10,326 nt of DNA from a bacterium (GCA_027007465.1 JALTFF010000039.1:1-10326); one strand, 5' to 3'. Positions 1-7,914 are shown, counted from the stretch's first letter. Made by a program: numbers and translations. Notes: generated by a model from the letters alone, not told the origin.

Positions 1-113
1 TTGAGTTAATAGCTGATGATGAATACCTTGAGATAACCCCTAAAAACATTCGTATTAGGAAGAAATATTTACGAGAAGTTGATAGAAATAAAGCTAAGAG
101 AAACAAGAATTAG
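1..113 (+). CDS. typA: TypA/BipA ribosome-associated GTPase, C-terminal end only (5' cut by window edge)
   Basis: The open frame enters at the left edge (codons in phase from base 3) and ends at TAG 111-113. It gives 36 residues that include the stretch ITPKNIRIRKKYL followed by a basic Arg/Lys/Asn tail. This matches the conserved extreme C-terminus of TypA/BipA, where an acidic or hydrophobic segment precedes a TP-x-S/N-IR-x-RK-x-xL motif. TypA is a translational GTPase related to EF-G and LepA that binds the ribosome and helps 50S assembly and stress adaptation. The GTPase domain, which would settle the identity, lies outside the window, so the call rests on this tail alone. The next gene starts 155 bases downstream on the same strand, so co-transcription is possible but not shown. 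Confidence 0.8.
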   Translation, partial: ELIADDEYLEITPKNIRIRKKYLREVDRNKAKRNKN

Positions 114-268
114 TTTTTAAATATATAGCGCATAACACATATAGAACATAACATATAATATAAAATAGTTTTACATAGAAAGGAGCTTAATTAATATATT
201 TATTGCATTTAAAAAATGTTTAATTGTCTAAATTTTATTGATAATTTATTAAAATTTAAAAAAATTAT
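114..268. other. AT-rich intergenic region between typA and the epimerase gene
   Basis: This 155-base gap has no convincing small gene. It contains the near-repeats cataacacat (131-140) and acataacatataat further right, and a box reading gaaaggagctta near 178-189. The GGAGCT core recurs in the hairpin at 3721-3735. A weak promoter-like pair, TTGTCT (224-229) then 17 bases then TATTAA (247-252), lies before the epimerase start. In sequence this AT-rich such a match is expected often by chance. Confidence 0.4.
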
Positions 269-1177
269 ATGGCAAATAAAATTTTAGTGACTGGTGGAGC
301 TGGTTTTATTGGTTCTAACTTAGTTGATGAATTAATTAAAAGAGGTAATGACGTTGTTATTATTGACAATCTTTCTACTGGTAAAAAAGAAAACATAAAT
401 CCCAAAGCCGATTTTCATTTAGTTGATATAAGAAATCTCAATGAAATTAAACCACTTTTTTCTGGAGTGGATTATGTTTTTCATTTAGCTGCTTTTGCCA
501 GGGTTCAACCTTCAATTGAAAATCCTATTAAAGCAAATGATATTAATCTAAATGGCACTTTAAATGTTTTAAAAGCTGCTGCTGACGCAAATGTAAAAAA
601 GGTTATTTATAGCGCTTCATCTTCAGCTTATGGAGATCAAACAAAAATGCCTTTGCGTGAAGATATGCCAGTCCATCCATTAAGCCCCTATGGTTTACAA
701 AAATATGTAGGTGAACTTTATTGCAGGCTTTTTAGTGATATTTATGGATTACCTACAGTAAGTTTAAGGTATTTTAATATTTATGGACCGCGTCAACCTT
801 TAGAAGGCGCTTATTGCTTAGTAATAGGAATTTTCGCGCGCCAACGTTTAGCTAATAAGCCAATGACAATTACCAATGATGGAAAGCAAAGACGTGATTT
901 TACTTCTGTTTTTGATGCAGTGCGAGCCAATATTATGGCTGCTGAAAGTGATAAAGTTGGCAAAGGTGAAGTAATTAATATTGGTAGAGGAAAGAATTAT
1001 AGTGTCAATGAATTAGCTACAATGATTGGCGGTCCAGTAAAATTTATTGGTAAACGTATTGAACCGCGAGAAACTTTGGCAGACAATAGTTTGGCAAAAA
1101 AATTATTAGGCTGGGAACCAAAAGTTGATTTGCCAGATTGGATAAAGCAATATAAGAAAGAGATTGGGCTTTTATAA
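269..1177 (+). CDS. NAD-dependent nucleotide-sugar epimerase, GalE-like extended SDR
   Basis: The 302-residue protein is an extended short-chain dehydrogenase/reductase. The Rossmann dinucleotide motif GGAGFIG is at residues 9-15. Asp33 ends the second strand (IIDNLSTG), as expected for NAD rather than NADP binding. The Ser-rich SASSSAYG is at 115-122 and the catalytic YxxxK at Tyr141/Lys145, followed by [10 protein letters not shown] (168-177) and QRRDF (207-211). These are hallmarks of UDP-glucose/UDP-GlcNAc 4-epimerases and relatives, which oxidise and re-reduce C4 of a UDP-hexose in the cytoplasm. Length is at the short end for GalE. The ATG at 269 puts the Rossmann motif at the usual distance from the N-terminus; no Shine-Dalgarno is visible. 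The stop is 2 bases before the next gene, so the two form an operon. Exact substrate is unknown; a dTDP- or GDP-sugar enzyme cannot be excluded. Confidence 0.88.
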   Translation: MANKILVTGGAGFIGSNLVDELIKRGNDVVIIDNLSTGKKENINPKADFHLVDIRNLNEIKPLFSGVDYVFHLAAFARVQPSIENPIKANDINLNGTLNVLKAAADANVKKVIYSASSSAYGDQTKMPLREDMPVHPLSPYGLQKYVGELYCRLFSDIYGLPTVSLRYFNIYGPRQPLEGAYCLVIGIFARQRLANKPMTITNDGKQRRDFTSVFDAVRANIMAAESDKVGKGEVINIGRGKNYSVNELATMIGGPVKFIGKRIEPRETLADNSLAKKLLGWEPKVDLPDWIKQYKKEIGLL

Positions 1178-1179
1178 TT

Positions 1180-2127
1180 ATGCGCAATTTAAATAATAAA
1201 ACAATTTTAGTAACTGGCGGAGCTGGATTTATTGGATCACATTTATGCGAAAGACTTTTAGCTAATGGAAATGAAGTTTTATGTTTAGATAATTTTTTTA
1301 CTGGTAGCAAAGAAAATGTGCGCCATCTTTTAAATAATCCGCATTTTGAATTATTACGTCATGATATTACTATACCGCTGTTTGTGGAAGTGGACCAGAT
1401 TTATAATTTGGCTTGCCCTGCTTCTCCGCTGAGTTATCAATATAATGCAGTAAAAACTATTAAATGTTCAACAATTGGTATGATAAATATTCTTGGTTTA
1501 GCAAAAAGGACTAAAGCCAGGATTCTTCAAGCTTCTACTTCAGAAATTTATGGTGACCCAAAAGAACATCCGCAAAAAGAAGATTATTGGGGAAATGTTA
1601 ATCCAATTGGTATTCGTAGTTGTTATGATGAAGGCAAGCGAGTAGCAGAGACTTTGTGTATGGATTATCATCGTATGAATGGAGTTGATATTAAAATAAT
1701 AAGAATTTTCAATACTTATGGTCCTCATATGGATTCTTATGATGGAAGAGTAGTTTCTAATTTTATAGTGCAGGCTTTGAAAAACGAAGATTTAACTATT
1801 TATGGTGATGGAAGCCAGACAAGATCATTTCAATATATTGATGACTTAATCAACGGTATGATTAAAATGATGGAAGTAGATAATTTTATTGGTCCAGTTA
1901 ATTTAGGTAATCCAGAGGAAGTTTCTATTAAAGAATTAGCAGAAGAAATTTTATCTTTAATTCCAGAGAGTAAAAGTAAAATTGTTTATCGCAAGTTGCC
2001 CTCTGATGATCCTAAACAAAGAAAGCCAGACATTAGCTTGGCTCGAGAAAAACTAAATTGGGAACCTAAAATTAAATTAAAAGATGGTCTTAAAAAAACA
2101 ATTGAATATTTTCGGCAAATAATTTAG
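1180..2127 (+). CDS. uxs: UDP-glucuronate decarboxylase (UDP-xylose synthase)
   Basis: This 315-residue extended SDR converts UDP-glucuronate to UDP-xylose plus CO2 using bound NAD. The Rossmann motif GGAGFIG is at 13-19. The family-specific block [10 protein letters not shown] is at 118-127, EDYWG at 134-138 and [14 protein letters not shown] at 141-154, with catalytic Tyr149/Lys153. These closely match the animal, plant and bacterial UXS signature, with the TSE triad at 120-122 supplying the residues used with the Tyr for oxidation and decarboxylation. [12 protein letters not shown] (208-219) contributes a UDP-contacting Arg215. Length is that of the bare catalytic domain, without the membrane anchor of animal UXS. 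Its ATG lies 2 bases after the upstream epimerase stop, with no Shine-Dalgarno, implying translational coupling or SD-independent initiation. UDP-xylose would feed a surface glycan. The UDP-glucuronate supply (UDP-glucose dehydrogenase) is not in the window. An ArnA-like or UDP-apiose synthase role is less likely given the motif match. Confidence 0.93.
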   Translation: MRNLNNKTILVTGGAGFIGSHLCERLLANGNEVLCLDNFFTGSKENVRHLLNNPHFELLRHDITIPLFVEVDQIYNLACPASPLSYQYNAVKTIKCSTIGMINILGLAKRTKARILQASTSEIYGDPKEHPQKEDYWGNVNPIGIRSCYDEGKRVAETLCMDYHRMNGVDIKIIRIFNTYGPHMDSYDGRVVSNFIVQALKNEDLTIYGDGSQTRSFQYIDDLINGMIKMMEVDNFIGPVNLGNPEEVSIKELAEEILSLIPESKSKIVYRKLPSDDPKQRKPDISLAREKLNWEPKIKLKDGLKKTIEYFRQII

Positions 2128-2230
2128 ATTAGGGAGCTATATTTGAACCAGAGTTGCTTTATCAGAGTTAAATTCTAGTAAAATTAAATACGTAAGGCGA
2201 TAATATATTCGTGTAATACATTAATGGCGA

Positions 2231-2280
2231 GCTCTATTAGAAATATTTTTGCCTATTGTCATTAGAATTTCTAATAGGGC
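2231..2280. repeat. Inverted repeat with 14-base arms and nested palindromes
   Basis: The left arm gctctattagaaat (2231-2244) pairs with atttctaatagggc (2267-2280) as 13 Watson-Crick pairs plus one G-T, around a 22-base spacer. Nested inside are cctatt (2252-2257), which could alternatively pair with aatagg (2273-2278), and a near-perfect palindrome attagaa-t-ttctaat (2261-2275). No T-tract follows on either strand, so it is not an ordinary intrinsic terminator. It could be an RNA hairpin, a repressor operator or a remnant of a small palindromic element. Confidence 0.7.
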
Positions 2281-2441
2281 AAGCAACAAAGAAGATTACC
2301 CAAATTTACCTGTATAAAAGTAAGTTAAAAATGGATAATATCTATGTTGCTTCTCTTTCTTTAATATAGTAATTATATTACATTATGTTGTTACGTTTTG
2401 TTTTTGGCTTCTAAAGTGGCTCTAGTTAGTATTCTGTTCCC

Positions 2442-2447
2442 TAAAAT
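2442..2447 (+). promoter_or_regulatory. Candidate -10 element for the glycosyltransferase gene
   Basis: TAAAAT is followed by six bases (atataa) and then the ATG at 2454. This is the same -10-to-start geometry as the much better valS promoter, and would give a leaderless or nearly leaderless mRNA. No good -35 hexamer lies at the proper distance, and the region is AT-rich, so this is weak. Confidence 0.3.
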
Positions 2448-2453
2448 ATATAA

Positions 2454-3623
2454 ATGAAAAAAATTTTAATTTTTTCAACAGCTTATTTTCCATTAGTAGG
2501 TGGAGCAGAAGTGGCAGTTAATGAAATAACTAATAGAATCAATAATTGCCATTGGGATTTAATTACGATTAGAATAAATAATAGATTACCAAGAAAAGAA
2601 CGTATTGGCAATGTTAATGTTTATCGGGTTGGTATTGGACTTAGTATTTTTGATAAATTTTTATTGCCATTTTTTGGATTTTTCAAAGCATTAAACTTGA
2701 ATAAAAAAAATAATTATGATATTGCTTGGTCTATTATGGCTAGCCAAGCAAGTATTGGGGCTAGTTTTTTTAAAATTTTTAAACCAAAAATCAAATTGCT
2801 TTTAACATTGCAAGAAGGCGACAAAGAAGAACATTTAAAAAGATATGTTTTTGGCAATAATTTATTGTATAAAATTTTTATCCAGCCATGGCATTTATTA
2901 GTTTTTAAAAAAGCTGATTATGCAACAGCCATAAGCAATGACTTAAAGCAAAGAGCTTTGCTTAATGGAATAAAATGTGAAGTTAAAATTATACCAAATG
3001 GAGTTGACATTGCTCATTTTAGTCAAGAATATAATTTTGAAGAATTAGACAAGCTTAAGAGAAGATTAGATAAAGGCGCAAATAATAAATTTTTAATTAC
3101 AACTTCAAGATTGGTGAAAAAAAATGCTCTTGATGATGTTATAAAGTCTTTACAATATTTAGCAGAAAATATAAAATTCTTAATTTTAGGAGATGGACCT
3201 GATAGAAATAAATTAGAAAAATTAGCTGAAAAATTAAAAGTAAAAAACAGAGTAAAATTTTTGGGATTAATTGATCATAAAATAATGCCAAAGTATTTAA
3301 AGATTTCTGACATATTTATACGGCCATCGCTTTCAGAAGGACTGGGTAATTCTTTTTTAGAGGCAATGGCAGCTGAAATTCCAGTTATTGCTACTCAAGA
3401 GGGTGGAATAACTGATTTTTTATTTGATTCTGAGAAAAATCCAGACAAAAAAACAACTGGTTGGGCTGTTAGCAAAAAAAACCCCAAAGAAATTGCAGAA
3501 ATTGTAAAAAAAATTTTAAATAATCCAGAACAGACAAAAAAAGTTGTTGCCAATGCTAAAAAAATGGTTTTTGAAAAATATAATTGGGATATTATTGCTA
3601 AAGCTATGCAAGAATATTTTTAG
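2454..3623 (+). CDS. GT4-family (GT-B fold) glycosyltransferase
   Basis: The 389-residue protein has the two-domain layout of retaining GT4 enzymes. The N-terminal acceptor domain starts MKKILIFSTAYFPLVGGAE, with the glycine-rich loop GGAE at 16-19. A linker carries PNGVD (181-185). The C-terminal nucleotide-sugar domain has SRLVKKNALDDVI (218-230), GDGPDR (246-251) and the EGLGNSFLEAMA motif, whose Glu295/Glu303 pair is the E-x7-E signature of the family. Such enzymes transfer sugar from a UDP- or GDP-sugar to a glycan or lipid on the inner face of the membrane. No membrane segment is evident, so membrane association would be peripheral. Length is normal. The preceding epimerase and UDP-xylose synthase genes suggest one of their products may be its donor, but that is inference. 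Gene end at TAG 3621-3623 is followed by a convergent gap with terminator-like hairpins. Confidence 0.9.
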   Translation: MKKILIFSTAYFPLVGGAEVAVNEITNRINNCHWDLITIRINNRLPRKERIGNVNVYRVGIGLSIFDKFLLPFFGFFKALNLNKKNNYDIAWSIMASQASIGASFFKIFKPKIKLLLTLQEGDKEEHLKRYVFGNNLLYKIFIQPWHLLVFKKADYATAISNDLKQRALLNGIKCEVKIIPNGVDIAHFSQEYNFEELDKLKRRLDKGANNKFLITTSRLVKKNALDDVIKSLQYLAENIKFLILGDGPDRNKLEKLAEKLKVKNRVKFLGLIDHKIMPKYLKISDIFIRPSLSEGLGNSFLEAMAAEIPVIATQEGGITDFLFDSEKNPDKKTTGWAVSKKNPKEIAEIVKKILNNPEQTKKVVANAKKMVFEKYNWDIIAKAMQEYF

Positions 3624-3720
3624 TTTTAGATTTGTAATAGTTTAAGTTTTAACGTATTAAAGAATTTTGACATTAATAAAGAGTAAAGCAAGCAAATTTC
3701 AGCTATGAATACTCTCAGAA

Positions 3721-3735
3721 AGGAGCTAAGCTCCT
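3721..3735. repeat. Short GC-rich hairpin aggagc-taa-gctcct
   Basis: This is a perfect six-pair stem with a three-base loop in the convergent gap after the glycosyltransferase gene. Its ctcct half could alternatively pair with aggag at 3745-3749, so two mutually exclusive folds are possible. The sequence gaaaggagct here also occurs near 178-187. Confidence 0.5.
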
Positions 3736-3752
3736 AAAATTTCAAGGAGTTG

Positions 3753-3780
3753 AGCTATTTTTCCGCGTAAAATAGCTTTT
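3753..3780 (+). terminator. Probable intrinsic terminator after the glycosyltransferase gene
   Basis: A perfect nine-pair stem, agctatttt (3753-3761) with aaaatagct (3769-3777), encloses the loop tccgcgt and is followed by TTT on the + strand. It lies between the + strand glycosyltransferase and the convergent minus-strand DUF167 gene, where a terminator is expected. The stem is AT-rich and the T-tract short, so efficiency is uncertain. The preceding hairpin at 3721-3735 may act with it. Minus-strand transcripts would also form the stem but lack a T-tract. Confidence 0.45.
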
Positions 3781-3805
3781 ACATTATATGTTCCATTATT
3801 ATATG

Positions 3806-4021
3806 TTATATCTTGAAAATTTTATTTTTTGTTTTAAAGCCCCTTAATAATCTTACTTTTGAAACAGGGATTTTAAAATATAAAGATAAAGCTTTTTTAA
3901 CAGCTATATTTGCCAATCCATTAATTGGCTTTTCTTTTACTTTAATATCAAAACTATCTTCTGATTTTTTAATTATTTCTTCTTTTTTATTATTTGGAAA
4001 GACTTTTACTTTGATTAACAT
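3806..4021 (-). CDS. DUF167 / YggU-family small protein
   Basis: The 71-residue protein matches the DUF167 (YggU/UPF0235) pattern. An N-terminal strand MLIKVKVFPN is followed by VKEKPINGLANIAVKKAL (28-45), with the family's Gly-x-Ala-Asn core at 35-38. Then come YFKIPVSKVRLLRG (48-61) and a Lys-rich end (KTKNKIFKI). The family has a small alpha/beta fold and no established biochemical role; it is often found beside housekeeping genes. Length is slightly shorter than the usual 75-100 residues. It is the last gene of the minus-strand operon, starting 12 bases after the glyQS stop, with no Shine-Dalgarno. A + strand open frame over the same bases is a shadow. Confidence 0.82.
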   Translation of the reverse strand: MLIKVKVFPNNKKEEIIKKSEDSFDIKVKEKPINGLANIAVKKALSLYFKIPVSKVRLLRGFKTKNKIFKI

Positions 4022-4033
4022 TTTTAAATAGTT

Positions 4034-5425
4034 CTAATTATTATTTAATTTTTTATGTAATTTATCTGTTAATTCTTCTATTTTTATTCTTTCTTGTTGC
4101 ATTGTATCACGATCGCGGACAGTGACAGTATTATCTTGTAATGTGTCAAAATCAACAGTAATGCAATAAGGCGTACCAATCTCATCTTGGCGGCGATAAC
4201 GTTTGCCAATATTATCATTATCATCAAATTCACACATAAATTCAGGCTTTAGGCTATTGAAAATTTTTCGCGCTTTATCAATTAGCTCTGGTCTGTTTCT
4301 TAACAATGGAAAAACTGCCACCTTAATTGGCGCTAAATTTTTAGGAAGCTTTAATACAATTCTTGTTTTTCCTTTTTCTAATTTTTCCTCTGTATAAAAT
4401 TCAGTTAGAACAGCTAATAATGTTCTATCTAACCCAGCCGAAGTTTCTATTATATATGGAATATATTCTTTTTTAGTTTTATTGTCACGATAAGACAAGT
4501 CTTTTTGAGAAAATTTACTATGTTGTGTTAAATCATAATTACCACGGTTATGAATACCTTCTATTTCTTTAAACCCAAATGGAAAATTATATTCAATATC
4601 CCAAGCTTCTTTAGCATAAAATACCAAATTTTTATGCTGATGCCATTTTAAATTTTTTTCTTTAAATTTTAAATTATCTAAATAAAATTTCCAACGTTTT
4701 TTCTTCCATCTTTCATAATTTTCCTTAGCTTTTTCTGGATGAACAAAAAATTGCATTTCCATTTGCGTAAATTCTCTTTGGCGAAAAATAAATTGGCGGG
4801 CTGTGATTTCATTACGGAACGCTTTACCAATTTGAGCAATGCCAAATGGAATTTTTTGTCGAGTAGAGTCTAAAACATTTTTAAAATTAACATAAATACC
4901 TTGACAAGTTTCTCCTCTTAAATAAACCGGACTTTTATCCCAATCACTTGTAAAATTTCCTAAATTTGATTTAACTAATAAATTAAATTTTTTAGCCTTA
5001 GAAAAATTATTTTCTCCACATTTTGGGCATTTTAGCTTGTCTTTGTTTTCATCTAATAATTTATTAATTTCAATCTCACTCATTTTTTCATCTGCCCAAA
5101 TGCCAATTTCTTCTAAAAAGTGATCTGCTCTTATTCTAGTATGACATTTTTTGCACTCTACTAATGGATCTGAAAAACCAGCAACATGACCACTGGCTTG
5201 CCATACTTTTGGGTGCATAAAAATAGCGCTATCTAATCCAATAATATTTTCATTTTCTTGCACCATTGTTTTCCACCAAGCTGATTTTATATTATTAGCT
5301 AACTCTACGCCATATGGTCCATAATCATAAACAGCTGAAAATCCTCCATAAATTTCAGAACAAGGAAAGATAAAACCTCTTCTTTTACTAAATGAAATTA
5401 TTTTTTTCAATAAGTTTTGCTCCAT
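4034..5425 (-). CDS. glyQS: Glycyl-tRNA synthetase, single-chain homodimeric class II type
   Basis: The 463-residue enzyme charges tRNA-Gly with glycine in the cytoplasm. It is the alpha2 type shared with archaea, eukaryotes and many bacteria, not the alpha2beta2 GlyQ/GlyS pair. It starts with KRRGFIFPCSEIYGG (14-28) and YDYGPYG (33-39), which are diagnostic. Two CxxC pairs (Cys91/94 and Cys133/136) in the inserted segment probably bind zinc. Motif 2 is FRNE (203-206) through FRQREFTQMEMQFF (214-227), and motif 3 is GLDRTLLAVL (331-340). The C-terminal HGTP anticodon-binding domain (about 367-455) includes VAVFPLL and GKRYRRQDEIGTPYCITVD. Length is normal for compact bacterial members. The ATG is 26 bases after the valS stop, and the DUF167 gene follows 12 bases after its TAG, so the three form an operon. 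No Shine-Dalgarno is visible. Confidence 0.96.
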   Translation of the reverse strand: MEQNLLKKIISFSKRRGFIFPCSEIYGGFSAVYDYGPYGVELANNIKSAWWKTMVQENENIIGLDSAIFMHPKVWQASGHVAGFSDPLVECKKCHTRIRADHFLEEIGIWADEKMSEIEINKLLDENKDKLKCPKCGENNFSKAKKFNLLVKSNLGNFTSDWDKSPVYLRGETCQGIYVNFKNVLDSTRQKIPFGIAQIGKAFRNEITARQFIFRQREFTQMEMQFFVHPEKAKENYERWKKKRWKFYLDNLKFKEKNLKWHQHKNLVFYAKEAWDIEYNFPFGFKEIEGIHNRGNYDLTQHSKFSQKDLSYRDNKTKKEYIPYIIETSAGLDRTLLAVLTEFYTEEKLEKGKTRIVLKLPKNLAPIKVAVFPLLRNRPELIDKARKIFNSLKPEFMCEFDDNDNIGKRYRRQDEIGTPYCITVDFDTLQDNTVTVRDRDTMQQERIKIEELTDKLHKKLNNN

Positions 5426-5451
5426 ATTTTGTTATTAAAAGCATACATTAA

Positions 5452-7878
5452 CTAATCTAAAATGATTTTTGTATTATAATTTTCAAGATTAAATAATTCT
5501 CCTTTTATTTTTTTATTAAAAAATATTTTATCTATCTTAAATATTTTTTGTATTTCATCTATAAAATTTTCTAAGTGGTTTGTTTTAGTAAGAATAGCCA
5601 ATTGTTTAATAGGCTGTTTGTGAGAATTGAATTTTTTTAATCTATAACTGCGGATTTGATGCATTATTTTTATCAGTAATTCTCCTTCTTTGATTATTTC
5701 TTTATTAAGATATTGTCTTTCAACTTTAGGCCAACTTGTTAGATGAATAGAATGATTTTCTTTTTCATTATTTAAAATATGATAAATTTCTTCTGTAACA
5801 TAGGGTATAATAGGAGCAAATAATTTTAACAAGATGTTTAGAGATTTTATTAATGTAAATTGCGCTGATAATTTAGCTTGTTTATTATCACTATTTAATC
5901 TAACTTTGCAAAGTTCTAAATAATTATCACAATATTTTAACCAGAAAAATTTTTCCAAACTAATTCTAGCTTTATTGTAATCATAATGTTCAAAATCATT
6001 AGTTATTTTTTTAACCGTTTCTTGTAGTTCTGCCATAATCCATTTATCAGTGTATTCTGTAATTTTTACAGCCTTGCTTTGTTTATAATTTTTAATATTT
6101 ATTAAAACAAATCTTGTAACATTCCAAAGTTTATTAGTTAATTTTACACCAGCTTTTACATCTTCTTCAGAAAATCTTAGACTTTGCCCTAAACTTGAAT
6201 TAGTTGCCCACCATCTTAATCCGTCAGCAGAATATTTATCAACTATTTTGTCTGCAGCGATAAAATTGCCTTTACTCTTGCTCATTTTTTTCCCATTTTT
6301 ATCCAAGCCCCAACCAGAAATCATCACTGCGTCCCAAGGTAAACTTTGAGTATGAAAATGTGATTTTACTATTGTATAAAATAGCCAAGTGCGAATAATT
6401 TCAAAAGCTTGAACCCTAAGGCTCATAGGATATATTTTCTTAAATAAAGATTTTTTCTCTTTCCATTTGGCATTTATTAAAGGTGTTAAAGAAGAAGTCA
6501 TCCAAGTATCCATTACTTGAGTTTCTGGAATAAATTCTTTATTGCCACAGACAGGGCATTGACTTATTTTAGGAGATTTTTCTCGAGGATCTACAGGTAA
6601 TTCTTTTTCATCAGCTAAAATAACTTTTCCACATTTAGAACAACGCCAAACAGGAAATGGAGTTCCAAAATATCTATCTCGAGAAATACACCAATCCCAG
6701 CTTAATCCATTAACCCATTCTTCATAACGAACTTTCATAAATTTTGGAAACCATTTAAGCTTTCTGCCTCTTTTTAAAAATTCTTTTTTATAATCAAGAA
6801 TTTTAATAAACCATTGAGGCGAAGAAAGAAACTCTATTGGCACACCACATCTTTCATGAACATTAACTGCTTGCCTTACTTCTTCAACTTTTTCAATTAG
6901 GCCTAAATTATGCAAATCTTTAACAATAGCTTTTCTAGCCTGATTAATCTTTAAACCTTTATATTTACCAGCTAAGTTATTAAAAATTCCATTTTTATCA
7001 ATAATAACTTTTGTGTCTAATTTATCTTTTCTCCATTTTTTCACATCTTCAGCATCCCCCCAAGTGCATACCATCATTAAACCAGTGCCCTTTTCTTTTT
7101 CAACATCTGGACTTGTTTTTATTTCAACTTCTTGATTAAATATTGGCGTTTTTACTCTGTTGCCAATAAATTTTTTATATCTTTTGTCATCTGGATTAAC
7201 ATATAAGGCAACGCAGGCTGGAATAAGCTCTGGTCTTGTTGTAGCCACAATTAGAGATTGATTATCTATTTTTGAAAATTTAATATAATACATTTTTCCT
7301 ATTCTTTCCTTATCTTCAAGATCTGCTTGCGATAAAGCTGTTTGACAATCAACACACCAAAAATTTGGAGCTTCTATTTGATAAATCAGTCCTTTGTTAT
7401 ATAAATCAATAAAAGATTTTTGGGCAATTTTTTGAGCTAATTTTCCAATAGTGCTATACAATAATGACCAGTCAACACTGATGCCTAATGATTTTAACAT
7501 TTTTTCATATATTTTTTTTACCTCATCTGTTTCTTTAAGGCAAAGTTTTATAAAATCCTCTCTTTTTATTTTTGTTTTATCAACTTTATATTTCTTTTCT
7601 ACATGACGTTCTGTTGGTAAGCCATTATCGTCAAATCCCATTGGATAAAAAATATTATAACCCTGCATTCTTTTATATCTAACTATTATCTCAGCTTGAA
7701 TATATGACATAGCATGTCCAGCGTGTAGATAAGTAGCGCTAACATAGGGTGGAGGAGTATCTATTGAATAAACAGGCTTATTAGAATTTTCAGAATATTT
7801 ATATATCTGATATTTTTCCCATATTTTTCTCCACTTTTCTTCAACTAATTTTGGTTTGTATAATTTTTCTAATTGCAT
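5452..7878 (-). CDS. valS: Valyl-tRNA synthetase, archaeal-like type without C-terminal coiled coil
   Basis: The 808-residue class I synthetase charges tRNA-Val and edits misactivated threonine. The HIGH-type motif is LHAGH (51-55), followed by GFDDNGLPTERHVEK (81-95). The editing domain (about 200-345) carries ATTRPE (212-217) and GTGLMMVCTWGDAEDVKKW (264-282). Zinc-type Cys pairs are WCVDC (174-178), CSKC (413-416) and CPVC (441-444). KMSKS is at 531-535. The anticodon-binding domain (about 610-760) includes FAPIIPYVTEEIY (687-699). FDDNGLPTE and the GTGLMMVCTWGD editing signature resemble archaeal and Rickettsia ValRS rather than the usual bacterial forms. The protein ends without the tRNA-binding coiled coil typical of bacterial ValRS of about 870-950 residues. 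The ATG at 7876-7878 sits directly below a strong promoter, supporting this start. Confidence 0.97.
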   Translation of the reverse strand: MQLEKLYKPKLVEEKWRKIWEKYQIYKYSENSNKPVYSIDTPPPYVSATYLHAGHAMSYIQAEIIVRYKRMQGYNIFYPMGFDDNGLPTERHVEKKYKVDKTKIKREDFIKLCLKETDEVKKIYEKMLKSLGISVDWSLLYSTIGKLAQKIAQKSFIDLYNKGLIYQIEAPNFWCVDCQTALSQADLEDKERIGKMYYIKFSKIDNQSLIVATTRPELIPACVALYVNPDDKRYKKFIGNRVKTPIFNQEVEIKTSPDVEKEKGTGLMMVCTWGDAEDVKKWRKDKLDTKVIIDKNGIFNNLAGKYKGLKINQARKAIVKDLHNLGLIEKVEEVRQAVNVHERCGVPIEFLSSPQWFIKILDYKKEFLKRGRKLKWFPKFMKVRYEEWVNGLSWDWCISRDRYFGTPFPVWRCSKCGKVILADEKELPVDPREKSPKISQCPVCGNKEFIPETQVMDTWMTSSLTPLINAKWKEKKSLFKKIYPMSLRVQAFEIIRTWLFYTIVKSHFHTQSLPWDAVMISGWGLDKNGKKMSKSKGNFIAADKIVDKYSADGLRWWATNSSLGQSLRFSEEDVKAGVKLTNKLWNVTRFVLINIKNYKQSKAVKITEYTDKWIMAELQETVKKITNDFEHYDYNKARISLEKFFWLKYCDNYLELCKVRLNSDNKQAKLSAQFTLIKSLNILLKLFAPIIPYVTEEIYHILNNEKENHSIHLTSWPKVERQYLNKEIIKEGELLIKIMHQIRSYRLKKFNSHKQPIKQLAILTKTNHLENFIDEIQKIFKIDKIFFNKKIKGELFNLENYNTKIILD

Positions 7879-7884
7879 AGTTTA

Positions 7885-7914
7885 AGTATATAGTGTAGAA
7901 ACCTAGTTTGTCAA
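7885..7914 (-). promoter_or_regulatory. Sigma-70-type promoter of the valS operon, predicted leaderless
   Basis: On the minus strand a perfect -35 TTGACA (7914-7909) is followed by TATATA after 16 bases (7892-7887), or by TATACT after 18 bases (7890-7885). After TATACT only six bases (taaact) precede the ATG at 7878. Transcription starting the usual seven or so bases below the -10 would begin at or within two or three bases of the A of ATG. The valS-glyQS-DUF167 mRNA would therefore have no 5' leader. There is no Shine-Dalgarno, and no room for a riboswitch or T-box if this is the only promoter. Confidence 0.75.

Larger units (their letters stand above)
2128..2453. other. Intergenic region between the decarboxylase and glycosyltransferase genes
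   Basis: This 326-base gap between two co-directional genes contains no gene I can support; the longest frames are a dozen or so codons. Its one clear structure is the inverted repeat at 2231-2280, listed separately. Near the right end a -10-like TAAAAT (2442-2447) sits six bases before the downstream ATG, and an alternative pair TTGGCT (2404-2409), 17 bases, TAGTAT (2427-2432) is possible. Either would make the glycosyltransferase its own transcription unit. I see no tRNA, riboswitch or T-tract terminator. Confidence 0.5.

Noticed and set aside
2128..2453. Insertion sequence or MITE in the gap
   Set aside because: There is no transposase remnant and no visible target-site duplication beside the inverted repeat. 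It remains only a possibility noted in the findings.
3813..4031. A 72-codon + strand open frame opposite the DUF167 gene
   Set aside because: It is the antisense shadow of a gene with a clear family match; its hydrophobic composition comes from the Lys/Ile-rich codons on the other strand.
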